Of a DNA stretch of 5,586 nucleotides, positions 1 through 4,504 are shown piece after piece (position 1 is the stretch's first letter; the number at the start of each line of letters is the position of its first letter). The position numbers were made by a program, and so were the translations under genes. The notes under the pieces are model-generated. The model searched no databases. It saw only the letters and a list, made by a program, of their open reading frames with translations, and was not told where the DNA came from. Source of the DNA: JBQCHF01 sp051953655 (lineage in GTDB: Bacteria > Actinomycetota > Actinomycetes > Motilibacterales > Motilibacteraceae); NCBI GenBank assembly GCA_051953655.1, contig JBQCIO010000081.1, positions 1 through 5,586 on the forward strand, given 5' to 3'.

Positions 1-1
1 C

Positions 2-277
2 ACACCGTCGTTCGTCGGCGTCGTGCTCGCGCTGGCCGGGCTCGTCCTGAGCCTGTTCGTGCGCCGACGCCGGGTCTGGGTCCGCGCGAGCGCCGGCGAG
101 GACGGGCGTACCGTGGTCGAGGTCGCCGGCCTGTCGCGCACGGACGAAGAGGGCCTCGGGACCGAGGTGGATCAGCTTCAGCACGACCTGGCCGAGCGCC
201 TAGGCGTCGCGCCTGCGGAGATTCAGCAGTCCGCCCTGAGCCGCAGCGGCGGGCACAGCGAGGAGGAGCACGCGTGA
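2..277 (+). CDS. resB: ResB-like cytochrome c biogenesis protein, C-terminal fragment
   Basis: The frame is open from the window edge (first whole codon at base 2) to TGA at 275-277, giving the last 91 residues of a protein that starts outside the window. What is visible is the end of a last membrane helix (VVLALAGLVLSLFV, about residues 7-20), a stop-transfer cluster RRRR, the phrase VWVRAS, then a soluble tail rich in charged residues and ending in EEEHA. A final helix followed by R-rich residues and VWVR is what I know from the C-terminus of actinobacterial ResB (Ccs1) proteins. ResB and CcsB together move haem across the membrane and attach it to apocytochrome c (System II). The next gene is ccsB and overlaps it by 4 bp, which supports the call and suggests translational coupling. 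ResB proteins usually run to several hundred residues, so most of the protein, including its haem-binding part, cannot be judged here. Confidence 0.85.
   Translation, partial: TPSFVGVVLALAGLVLSLFVRRRRVWVRASAGEDGRTVVEVAGLSRTDEEGLGTEVDQLQHDLAERLGVAPAEIQQSALSRSGGHSEEEHA
261..266 (+). promoter_or_regulatory. Ribosome binding site of ccsB
   Basis: AGGAGG lies 7 nt before the GTG at 274, inside the end of the resB coding sequence. It is a near-perfect Shine-Dalgarno sequence and fixes the ccsB start at the GTGA overlap with the resB stop. Confidence 0.75.
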
Positions 278-1305
278 GCAGCACGACGCTCGCGGGGTTG
301 AGCAACGACTTCGTCTACTCGGCGATCGTCGTCTACGCCTGCGCCATGGTGGCGGTCGCCGCCGAGTTCGCCTTCGGCCACCGGGCCGGGGCGAGCGAGG
401 ACGTCGTCCTGTCCGCTGCCGAGTCCGGCGCGCTCGCACCCACCGTCGCCAAGGTGCCTGCCGCGGTCGGCGCCGGCGTCGGCTCCTCCCTCCCGCCGGT
501 CCCCGCCGCGCCGCCGGTGCGCTCCCGCCGCCGCGAGGAGGCCTCGCGTCGCGCGGTGAAGCTGAGCCGGATCGGTGTCTCGCTCACGGCGCTGGGCTTC
601 GCGCTGCACCTGCTCGGTGTCGTCACCCGCGGCCTGGCGGCCGGGCGCGCGCCGTTCGGGAACATGTACGAGTTCACCATCACCTGCTCGCTGGCCATCA
701 CGGCCGCCTACCTGGTGCTGCTGCGCAAGTACGACGTCCGCTACCTCGGCATCGTCGTGGTGCCCACGGTGCTGCTCTGCCTGGGCCTGGCCATGACCGT
801 GCTCTACGTCGACGCCGAGCAGCTCGTGCCGGCGCTGCACTCGGTCTGGCTGGTCATCCACGTGCTCGCCGCGATCGTCTCGGCCGGCGCGTTCTCCCTC
901 GGTGCCGGCCTGGCCGCGCTCTACCTGCTGCGCTCGCGCGCCGAGCGCCGCTCGCCGGCCTCGCTGGCCACCGGCTGGCTGGGCCGGCTGCCCAGCGCCG
1001 CGCGGCTGGACACCCTCACCTACCGCGTCCACGCGTTCGTGTTCCCGCTGTGGACCTTCGCGATCATCGCCGGCGCCATCTGGGCCGAGAACGCCTGGGG
1101 CCGCTACTGGGGCTGGGACCCCAAGGAGACCTGGGCGTTCATCACCTGGGTCTTCTACGCGGCCTACCTGCACGCCCGGGCCACCGCCGGCTGGCGCGGC
1201 GGCAAGGCGGCCACCATCTGCCTGCTCGGCTTCGCCGCCCTCACCTTCAACTTCTTCGGCGTCAACATCTTCATCACCGGCCTGCACAGCTACGCCGGCA
1301 TCTGA
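274..1305 (+). CDS. ccsB: Cytochrome c biogenesis protein CcsB (ResC), haem exporter/synthetase subunit
   Basis: A 343-residue polytopic membrane protein. It starts with GTG overlapping the resB stop (GTGA) behind AGGAGG and ends at TGA 1303-1305. The signature is the tryptophan-rich haem-handling segment, WGWDPKETW at residues 279-287, preceded by WAENAWGRYW; this is the 'WWD' signature of the CcsA/CcsB/CcmC/CcmF superfamily. NMYEF at 130-134 and the C-terminal GLHSYAGI are also typical of CcsB. H253 (before the Trp-rich segment) and H338 (near the C-terminus) are candidate haem ligands by analogy with the family; H189 and H196 lie in the preceding helix region. The first helix (about 13-36) is separated from the second (about 96-116) by a long Ala/Pro/Val-rich and then Arg-rich linker (about 37-95), a common actinobacterial variation. 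The product works with ResB to deliver and attach haem to c-type cytochromes outside the membrane. Length and motifs look intact. Confidence 0.95.
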   Translation: MSSTTLAGLSNDFVYSAIVVYACAMVAVAAEFAFGHRAGASEDVVLSAAESGALAPTVAKVPAAVGAGVGSSLPPVPAAPPVRSRRREEASRRAVKLSRIGVSLTALGFALHLLGVVTRGLAAGRAPFGNMYEFTITCSLAITAAYLVLLRKYDVRYLGIVVVPTVLLCLGLAMTVLYVDAEQLVPALHSVWLVIHVLAAIVSAGAFSLGAGLAALYLLRSRAERRSPASLATGWLGRLPSAARLDTLTYRVHAFVFPLWTFAIIAGAIWAENAWGRYWGWDPKETWAFITWVFYAAYLHARATAGWRGGKAATICLLGFAALTFNFFGVNIFITGLHSYAGI

Positions 1306-1313
1306 GGACCGGC

Positions 1314-1787
1314 GTGCTGCGGATCCGGGCGATCGACGTCGAGGACTGGCAGGTCTGGCGCGGGCTGCGCCTGCGTGCGCTGGAGGAGGCGCCCTACGCC
1401 TTCGGGTCCCGGTTCACCGAGTGGCAGGACGCCCCGGAGGAGCGCTGGCGCGCGCGGCTGGCCGAGGTGCCGCTCAACCTGGTCGGCGACTACGCCGGGC
1501 AGCCGGCCGGGATGACCAGCCTCACCGCCGTCGACGACGTGGGGGACGCCGAGCTGATCTCGATGTGGGTGGCCCCCGAGGCGCGCGGGCGTGGGATGGG
1601 CGAGGCCCTGATCTCCTCCGCGGTGGCCGAGGCGCGCCGGGCGCGAGCGCACCGGGTGGTGCTCTGGGTGGTGCAGGACAACCGCCGCGCCGAGCAGCTC
1701 TACCGGCGGCACGGGTTCCACGACGTGCTCGTCGACGGCCGTCCCCGGCTCGAGGACGGCGAGCGGTTCATGGCCCTGCCGCTCTAG
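1314..1787 (+). CDS. GNAT family N-acetyltransferase (single domain)
   Basis: A 157-residue protein from GTG 1314 to TAG 1785-1787. The start is chosen because GAGGA (1304-1308, overlapping the ccsB stop) sits 5 nt upstream and because the protein then begins LRIRAIDVEDWQVWRGLRLR, a normal GNAT N-terminus; longer readings run into ccsB. The acetyl-CoA pyrophosphate loop is RGRGMG at residues 91-96, after a beta-4 strand LISMWVAPEA. The C-terminal part has NRRAEQLYRRHGF (123-135), where Y130 is at the place of the usual general-acid tyrosine. These features indicate acetyl transfer from acetyl-CoA to an amine; the substrate cannot be read from the sequence. The 8-nt gap to ccsB suggests one transcript, although a role in cytochrome c assembly is not implied by this alone. 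A long inverted repeat follows 12 nt after the stop. Confidence 0.88.
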   Translation: MLRIRAIDVEDWQVWRGLRLRALEEAPYAFGSRFTEWQDAPEERWRARLAEVPLNLVGDYAGQPAGMTSLTAVDDVGDAELISMWVAPEARGRGMGEALISSAVAEARRARAHRVVLWVVQDNRRAEQLYRRHGFHDVLVDGRPRLEDGERFMALPL

Positions 1788-1799
1788 CCCCCGCTCCCC

Positions 1800-1849
1800 T
1801 GATCATGAAGGGCTGATGGCGCGAATCCGCCGCCAGCCCTTCACGATCA
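1800..1849. terminator. Long inverted repeat between convergent genes; likely bidirectional terminator, possibly a dispersed palindromic repeat
   Basis: Bases 1800-1821 pair with 1828-1849 around a 6-nt loop (1822-1827), with 19 of 22 positions matching. The left arm opens TGATCATGAAGGGCTG and the right arm closes CAGCCCTTCACGATCA. Two of the three mismatches become G-U pairs in the - strand transcript, so the fold is slightly better in that direction. It lies 12 nt after the stop of the + strand GNAT gene and 15 nt before the stop of the - strand PLDc_N gene, the expected place for a shared terminator. There is no T-run on either side, which is common for high-GC actinobacterial terminators. 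The length and GATC-flanked design would also suit a repeated intergenic palindrome; only a genome search can tell. Confidence 0.65.
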
Positions 1850-1864
1850 CGGTTTCGGTGAGGG

Positions 1865-2116
1865 TCAGAGGCTGCGCAGGAAGTCCTCGTCGTCGTCCGG
1901 ACCGAGCGGGCGGCGGCGCGGCGGCAGCTGGTCGCCGTCGGGCCCGCGGCCCAGCACCGCGTAGGCCAGCGGACCGGCCAGCGGCAGCACCAGCACGAGG
2001 ACGAACCAGGCCGGGCGCGGCAGCAGGCGCACCTCGACGTCGGGGCGGCGCACCAGGTCGAAGGCGGCCCACAGGGTGAGTCCGAGCGCGACCAGCGGGA
2101 GCAGGACCCTGAGCAC
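1865..2116 (-). CDS. Small PLDc_N-domain membrane protein (shorter paralogue)
   Basis: An 83-residue protein on the - strand, GTG at 2116-2114 to TGA at 1867-1865. It begins MLRVLLP and has two membrane helices (about residues 4-22 and 35-55), the second holding the PLDc_N pattern LPRPAWFVLVLVLPLAGPLA followed by YAVLGRG. It then has a basic linker and ends exactly on PDDDEDFLRSL (73-83). PLDc_N is the membrane-anchoring part of cardiolipin-synthase-type phospholipase D proteins, but no HKD catalytic motif (HxKxxxxD) is present, so no enzyme activity is expected. The gene lies 45 nt after a paralogue with the same start (MLRVL) and same tail motif, and is probably co-transcribed with it. The start is supported by that alignment; the GGAGG (2122-2118) lies only 1 nt from the GTG, which is unusually close. 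Function unknown; probably a small inner-membrane protein. Confidence 0.82.
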   Translation of the reverse strand: MLRVLLPLVALGLTLWAAFDLVRRPDVEVRLLPRPAWFVLVLVLPLAGPLAYAVLGRGPDGDQLPPRRRPLGPDDDEDFLRSL

Positions 2117-2161
2117 GCCTCCACGGTAGGACGGGAGGGCCAGGGCCGCCCGGGGGATGGG

Positions 2162-2650
2162 TCAGGGCTTGTCGGGGTCGCGCGGGTCGGCGTCGGGCTC
2201 CGGCGGCGCGGGGCGCCCCGCGGGGTCCGTCTCGCCCTCTCGCAGCGCCGCCTCGCGGCGGCGCAGGTCCTGCTCCCAGTCGCCGAGCATCTGCTCGTGC
2301 CGGCGCTGCTCGGCACCGAGGGTGCGCAGGAACTCCGGGTCGTCGTCGGGTGCCACGGCCGCCCGTATGTATCCCGAGCGCCCGGATCCGGGCCGCTCGT
2401 ACTCGGGGAAACCGGAGGTGGCGGTGGCCGGCCAGGCGACCTGGCGCCGGCCCTGGTTGCGCTGCTCGGCGGCCGGACGGCCGGCGGCCAGCCAGGCGAT
2501 CGAGCCGACCAGCGGCACCAGCACGATGAGCAGGACCCAGGCCGCCTTCGGCAGGTTGCGCACCAGCGACTCGTCGGTCTGGATGCAGTCGACCAGCGCG
2601 AAGACGAACAGCACCAGCGGTACGCCGAACTCCACGAGCACCCGCAGCAT
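2162..2650 (-). CDS. PLDc_N-domain membrane protein with acidic motif and C-terminal coiled coil
   Basis: A 162-residue protein on the - strand, ATG at 2650-2648 to TGA at 2164-2162. A GGGGGAAG stretch just upstream serves as ribosome binding site. It begins MLRVLVEFG, with helices at about 10-24 and 36-57. The second holds LPKAAWVLLIVLVPLVGSIA and then WLAAGR, the PLDc_N domain pattern. A flexible segment (58-100) leads to PDDDPEFLRTL (101-111), then a charged heptad-like helix rich in Glu, Arg and Gln (about 112-140, including DWEQDLRRREAALRE), then a Pro/Asp-rich tail. No HKD phospholipase motif follows, so this is a stand-alone anchor domain and not an enzyme. It is the first gene of a probable two-gene unit with its shorter paralogue 45 nt downstream. 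The role is unknown; the cytoplasmic helix suggests self-association or partner binding, which is inference. Confidence 0.88.
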   Translation of the reverse strand: MLRVLVEFGVPLVLFVFALVDCIQTDESLVRNLPKAAWVLLIVLVPLVGSIAWLAAGRPAAEQRNQGRRQVAWPATATSGFPEYERPGSGRSGYIRAAVAPDDDPEFLRTLGAEQRRHEQMLGDWEQDLRRREAALREGETDPAGRPAPPEPDADPRDPDKP

Positions 2651-2712
2651 GGCTTCCCCCGTCCCTCTCGGCCGTTCGGCGACGTCTGTCGGCGGCCCAG
2701 CGAAGGCTAGGG

Positions 2713-2728
2713 CTGTCGATCACGACAG
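2713..2728. promoter_or_regulatory. Palindrome upstream of the PLDc_N gene pair; possible operator
   Basis: CTGTCG, the spacer ATCA, then CGACAG form a perfect 6+4+6 inverted repeat, 63-78 nt upstream of the PLDc_N start at 2650 on the - strand. It is in the only stretch that can hold the promoter of that pair. On the - strand a loose -10-like TAGCCT follows it (2710-2705), but no good -35 is seen. A regulator site is possible; a chance palindrome is not excluded. Confidence 0.3.
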
Positions 2729-2760
2729 AGGAAGCGTTTGACGCGAACGGAGCAGAGACG

Positions 2761-2811
2761 CGAGACCGCCGCGTCCCTTCGTCCTGAGACGGACGGGGAG
2801 CGGCGGTCTCG
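2761..2811 (-). terminator. Strong interrupted hairpin downstream of the micro-protein gene
   Basis: A perfect 12-bp outer stem (CGAGACCGCCGC at 2761-2772 with GCGGCGGTCTCG at 2800-2811) encloses two further stem parts, TCCC/GGGA (2774-2777 with 2796-2799) and CGTCC/GGACG (2780-2784 with 2791-2795), around a 6-nt loop. Only a one-base and a two-base bulge interrupt it. On the - strand it begins 8 nt after the TAG of the 41-codon gene, the normal place for a terminator. No T-run follows, so it would be of the actinobacterial type without a U-tract. It could also insulate the PLDc_N promoter region from transcription coming from upstream. Confidence 0.65.
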
Positions 2812-2819
2812 TGGGGCGG

Positions 2820-2945
2820 CTAGCGGCCGGCGCGGGCCAGCAGCGCGCGGACGCGGCTGCGGCGGCGCTCGGCGCGGGCGAGCCGGTGCTCGTCTGCCTC
2901 GCGCTGCAGGTCGTGGATGTGCGCGCGGGCGACGTCGAGGGTCAT
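2820..2945 (-). CDS. Basic 41-residue micro-protein, unknown function
   Basis: On the - strand, ATG at 2945-2943 to TAG at 2822-2820. The product begins MTLDVARAHIHDLQREADEH and continues as one predicted amphipathic helix with 11 Arg against 6 acidic residues, ending ALLARAGR. It has no membrane segment and no cysteine. An AGGGGGG stretch (2961-2955) gives a good ribosome binding site about 9 nt before the ATG; a GTG directly before the ATG (2948-2946) is an alternative start adding one residue. Support comes from the ribosome site, a stop followed at once by a strong hairpin, and a start that leaves room for a divergent control region. I recall short Arg-rich actinobacterial proteins with REA and RLAR phrases, but can name no family. 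A nucleic-acid or partner-binding helix is only a guess. Confidence 0.62.
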   Translation of the reverse strand: MTLDVARAHIHDLQREADEHRLARAERRRSRVRALLARAGR

Positions 2946-2974
2946 CACGGTGGATCCCCCCTCTCTTCTCTCCA

Positions 2975-2991
2975 GCCCCAAGTCCTGGGGC
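2975..2991 (-). other. Short hairpin in the leader of the micro-protein gene
   Basis: GCCCCA and TGGGGC (6+6, 5-nt spacer AGTCC in + orientation) form a small perfect inverted repeat 30-46 nt before the micro-protein ATG. If the TAGAAT at 3004-2999 is the -10 element, this lies at or just after the transcript start. It is too small to be called a riboswitch or attenuator; it may only affect transcript stability. Confidence 0.3.
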
Positions 2992-2998
2992 ACTTCTG

Positions 2999-3004
2999 AT
3001 TCTA
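2999..3004 (-). promoter_or_regulatory. Possible -10 element for the micro-protein gene
   Basis: On the - strand the hexamer reads TAGAAT, matching TATAAT at five of six positions, and would start a transcript near 2992 with a leader of about 45 nt. No good TTGACA-like -35 lies 16-18 nt upstream; that place is taken by the left part of the 3024-3040 palindrome, which suggests that a bound regulator could affect this promoter. The assignment is tentative. Confidence 0.35.
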
Positions 3005-3023
3005 AGCCTTCTCTCGGCAAGTA

Positions 3024-3040
3024 ACCTTCGGATCGAAGGT
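3024..3040. promoter_or_regulatory. Perfect 7+3+7 palindrome between divergent genes; candidate Lrp/AsnC operator
   Basis: ACCTTCG, spacer GAT, CGAAGGT. It is in the intergenic region between the - strand micro-protein gene and the + strand Lrp/AsnC gene, 50-67 nt before the latter's start. Lrp/AsnC proteins commonly bind 13-17-bp imperfect palindromes in front of their own gene and divergent neighbours, so this is the natural candidate site. Binding is inferred from position and symmetry only. Confidence 0.5.
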
Positions 3041-3084
3041 CATATGCCGCTGTAGCCCTGTGATGTGCCGCACAGCAGGCGTGC

Positions 3085-3097
3085 GAGAGGATGGAGG
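3085..3097 (+). promoter_or_regulatory. Ribosome binding region that decides the Lrp start
   Basis: GAGAGG (3085-3090) touches the ATG at 3091 with no spacer, but stands 9 nt before the in-frame GTG at 3100. GGAGG (3093-3097) lies 2 nt before that GTG. Spacing therefore favours GTG 3100, which would give the family-like N-terminus MDDKDRQL; ATG 3091 is kept in the gene entry as the longer reading. Confidence 0.45.
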
Positions 3098-3588
3098 TCG
3101 TGGACGACAAGGACCGGCAGCTGGTGGGCGCCCTGCGCGCGAACGGCCGCCTCACCTACGCCGAGCTCGGCCGGCTGGTCGGGCTGTCCGGCCCGAGCGC
3201 CACCGACCGCGTGCAGCGGCTCGAGCAGGCCGGGATCATCACCGGTTACCACGCGGCGGTCTCGCCCGAGGCGATCGGCCGCGGCGTCAGCGCGCTCATC
3301 GGCGTCTACCTCACCGACTCCGCCGACCAGGACCGCGTCTGCGCGGCGATGGAGGCGCTGCCCGAGGCCGAGGACTGCTGGTTCGTGGCCGGTGAGGAGT
3401 CCTTCATCGTCAAGGTCCGCACCGCCGACGTCCCCGCGCTGGAGGGCTGCATCAGCCGGCTGCGGCGGCTGGACGGCGTCGCCCGCACCCGCACCACCGT
3501 CGTGCTGAGCACCAAGTGGGAGGGCAAGGTGGCACCGCTCCAGCCCGACGAGCCGGCAGGCGAGCAGCTGGCGGAGGAGGGGCAGTGA
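3091..3588 (+). CDS. Lrp/AsnC family transcriptional regulator
   Basis: 165 residues from ATG 3091 to TGA 3586-3588, or 162 residues if the GTG at 3100 is the true start. Residues 5-60 are the winged helix-turn-helix: DDKDRQLVGALRANGRLTYA, ELGRLVGLSG, then TDRVQRLEQAGIITGY, the classic AsnC-type DNA-binding domain. Residues 69-150 form the RAM ligand-binding and oligomerisation domain, with the strand ALIGVYLTD, the loop CWFVAGEESFIVKVRT and the closing TRTTVVLSTKWEG. The usual 'GxxD' acid in the ligand loop is replaced (GEESF), so ligand choice may differ from the standard members. Such proteins bind DNA as dimers to octamers and often sense an amino acid. The GTG of the next GNAT gene overlaps the stop, so the two are coupled. 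A palindrome at 3024-3040 is the likely autoregulatory site. The effector and regulon are not known. Confidence 0.93.
   Translation: MEVVDDKDRQLVGALRANGRLTYAELGRLVGLSGPSATDRVQRLEQAGIITGYHAAVSPEAIGRGVSALIGVYLTDSADQDRVCAAMEALPEAEDCWFVAGEESFIVKVRTADVPALEGCISRLRRLDGVARTRTTVVLSTKWEGKVAPLQPDEPAGEQLAEEGQ
3572..3579 (+). promoter_or_regulatory. Ribosome binding site of the second GNAT gene
   Basis: GGAGGAGG sits 5 nt before the GTG at 3585, within the last codons of the Lrp gene. It is a very strong site and fixes this start over an upstream in-frame ATG at 3516 lying inside the Lrp gene. Confidence 0.7.
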
Positions 3589-4184
3589 GCGCCGAGCCGG
3601 CCGTGCCCGCCCCGTCCCCGGACGGCTTCCTGCTCGACCCCCCGCTCGAGGACGGTCTGGGCGCGCACCTCATCCGCTGCTGGACCGACGTCACCAACGC
3701 CGGCGGGGCGGTCGGGCTGGCCGCGCCGGTCGACGTCGACGACGTCCTCCCGCTGGCCGTGCGCACCTTCGCCCGGCTGCACCCCGAGGGGCCCGATCAC
3801 CTGCTCGTGCTGCCCGACGGGCAGGGCGGGGTGGCCGCGTGGTGCGTGCTGGAGGCGAAGGGCACGCCGCTGTCGCGGCACTGGATGACCGTGAAACGGG
3901 TGCAGGTGCGCCCGGACCTGCAGGGCCGCGGGCTCGGCCGCGCGCTGCTGCAGGCGGTGGCCCGCACCGGTCGCGAGCTCGGCCTGGACGCCCTGCACCT
4001 CACCGTGCGGTCGGGCACCGGCACCGACGCGTTCTACCGTGGACTGGGCTGGGCCGAGGTGGCCCGCATCCCCGCCGCGATCCGGGTGGCCCCCGGCGAC
4101 GACCGCGACGAGATCTACATGGTGCTCGACCTCACCTCCTCGGACGGAGCAGGTGCGCAGGGGCACCGGCCGGAGGGAGTCTGA
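3585..4184 (+). CDS. GNAT family N-acetyltransferase, coupled to the Lrp/AsnC gene
   Basis: 199 residues from GTG 3585 (GTGA overlap with the Lrp stop) to TGA 4182-4184. The first 30 residues are a Pro/Ala-rich lead ending in FLLDPPLEDG, then the GNAT fold begins. The acetyl-CoA loop is QGRGLG at residues 113-118, after the strand MTVKRVQVRPDL. The late motif TDAFYRGLGW places Y151 at the general-acid position. The last 15 or so residues are a polar tail beyond the fold. The family moves an acetyl group to an amine of a small molecule, peptide or protein; the substrate is not readable. The 4-bp overlap with the regulator and the single-base gap to the DUF4229 gene indicate one operon, so its expression should follow the regulator. 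A regulator and acetyltransferase pair may respond to an amino acid or its derivative, which is inference. Confidence 0.9.
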   Translation: MSAEPAVPAPSPDGFLLDPPLEDGLGAHLIRCWTDVTNAGGAVGLAAPVDVDDVLPLAVRTFARLHPEGPDHLLVLPDGQGGVAAWCVLEAKGTPLSRHWMTVKRVQVRPDLQGRGLGRALLQAVARTGRELGLDALHLTVRSGTGTDAFYRGLGWAEVARIPAAIRVAPGDDRDEIYMVLDLTSSDGAGAQGHRPEGV

Positions 4185-4185
4185 C

Positions 4186-4452
4186 GTGCGCGCGCTGGTC
4201 CTCTACACGACCTCACGCATGGCGCTGTTCCTCGTCGCCCTGGTGGTGGTGAGCCTGCTGGGCGCCCCGGGGCTGGTGGCGCTGGCGCTCGCGCTGCTGA
4301 TCAGCGGCGCGGCCAGCTTCTTCCTGCTCTCCGGGCAGCGTGACGCGCTGTCGGCGGCCCTCGCCGAGCGCGCCGCGCGCACCCGGGCCCGGCTCGACGA
4401 CGCCGCCTCGAGCGAGGACGAGGACCGCGCGAACGACGACGCCCAGCGCTGA
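4186..4452 (+). CDS. DUF4229 family small membrane protein
   Basis: 88 residues from GTG 4186, one base after the previous stop, to TGA 4450-4452. GGAGGG (4172-4177) lies 8 nt upstream and decides the start. The pattern is that of DUF4229: a short N-terminus with LVLYTTSRMALF, a first helix to about residue 25, a Gly-Ala-Pro-Gly turn, a second helix (29-48) ending in SFFLLSGQRDAL, then a charged cytoplasmic helix with ALAERAARTRARL and an acidic tail. DUF4229 proteins are small actinobacterial membrane proteins of unknown role, often near respiratory quinone or cytochrome genes as I recall; here cytochrome c biogenesis genes are about 3 kb away. No catalytic residues are evident. It is the last gene of the Lrp-GNAT-DUF4229 unit; a 52-nt gap follows. 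Confidence 0.85.
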   Translation: MRALVLYTTSRMALFLVALVVVSLLGAPGLVALALALLISGAASFFLLSGQRDALSAALAERAARTRARLDDAASSEDEDRANDDAQR

Positions 4453-4504
4453 CGCACTGACGTCCCGGACGGCGGCGGCAAACTCCTTCGACGTAGGGCC
4501 TGGG

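Noticed and set aside
223..1287. Long open frame on the - strand (354 codons) opposite ccsB
   Set aside because: It is the antisense of a clear CcsB gene; the product is low-complexity Gly/Ala/Arg/Asp without domain features, as expected of GC-rich shadow frames.
2157..2741. Open frame of 194 codons on the + strand over the longer PLDc_N gene
   Set aside because: Ser/Arg-rich shadow product without domain features; the - strand frame has a clear PLDc_N domain and a ribosome site.
2738..2743. TTGACG on the + strand resembling a -35 box
   Set aside because: No -10-like hexamer at 16-18 nt and no + strand gene start nearby; the following bases belong to the hairpin at 2761-2811.
2946..3155. 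Extension of the micro-protein frame upstream to an ATG at 3155
   Set aside because: The longer form would cross the palindrome and the Lrp start region. Its extra residues are of non-coding character, and a good ribosome site exists at the inner ATG.
3306..4166. Open frame of 286 codons on the - strand opposite the Lrp and second GNAT genes
   Set aside because: Compositional shadow; it crosses two well-supported genes and has no recognisable domain.
4461..4471. Small palindrome CGTCC-C-GGACG before the tandem GNAT gene
   Set aside because: Five-base arms with one centre base are expected often by chance in DNA of this composition; no other promoter signal supports it.
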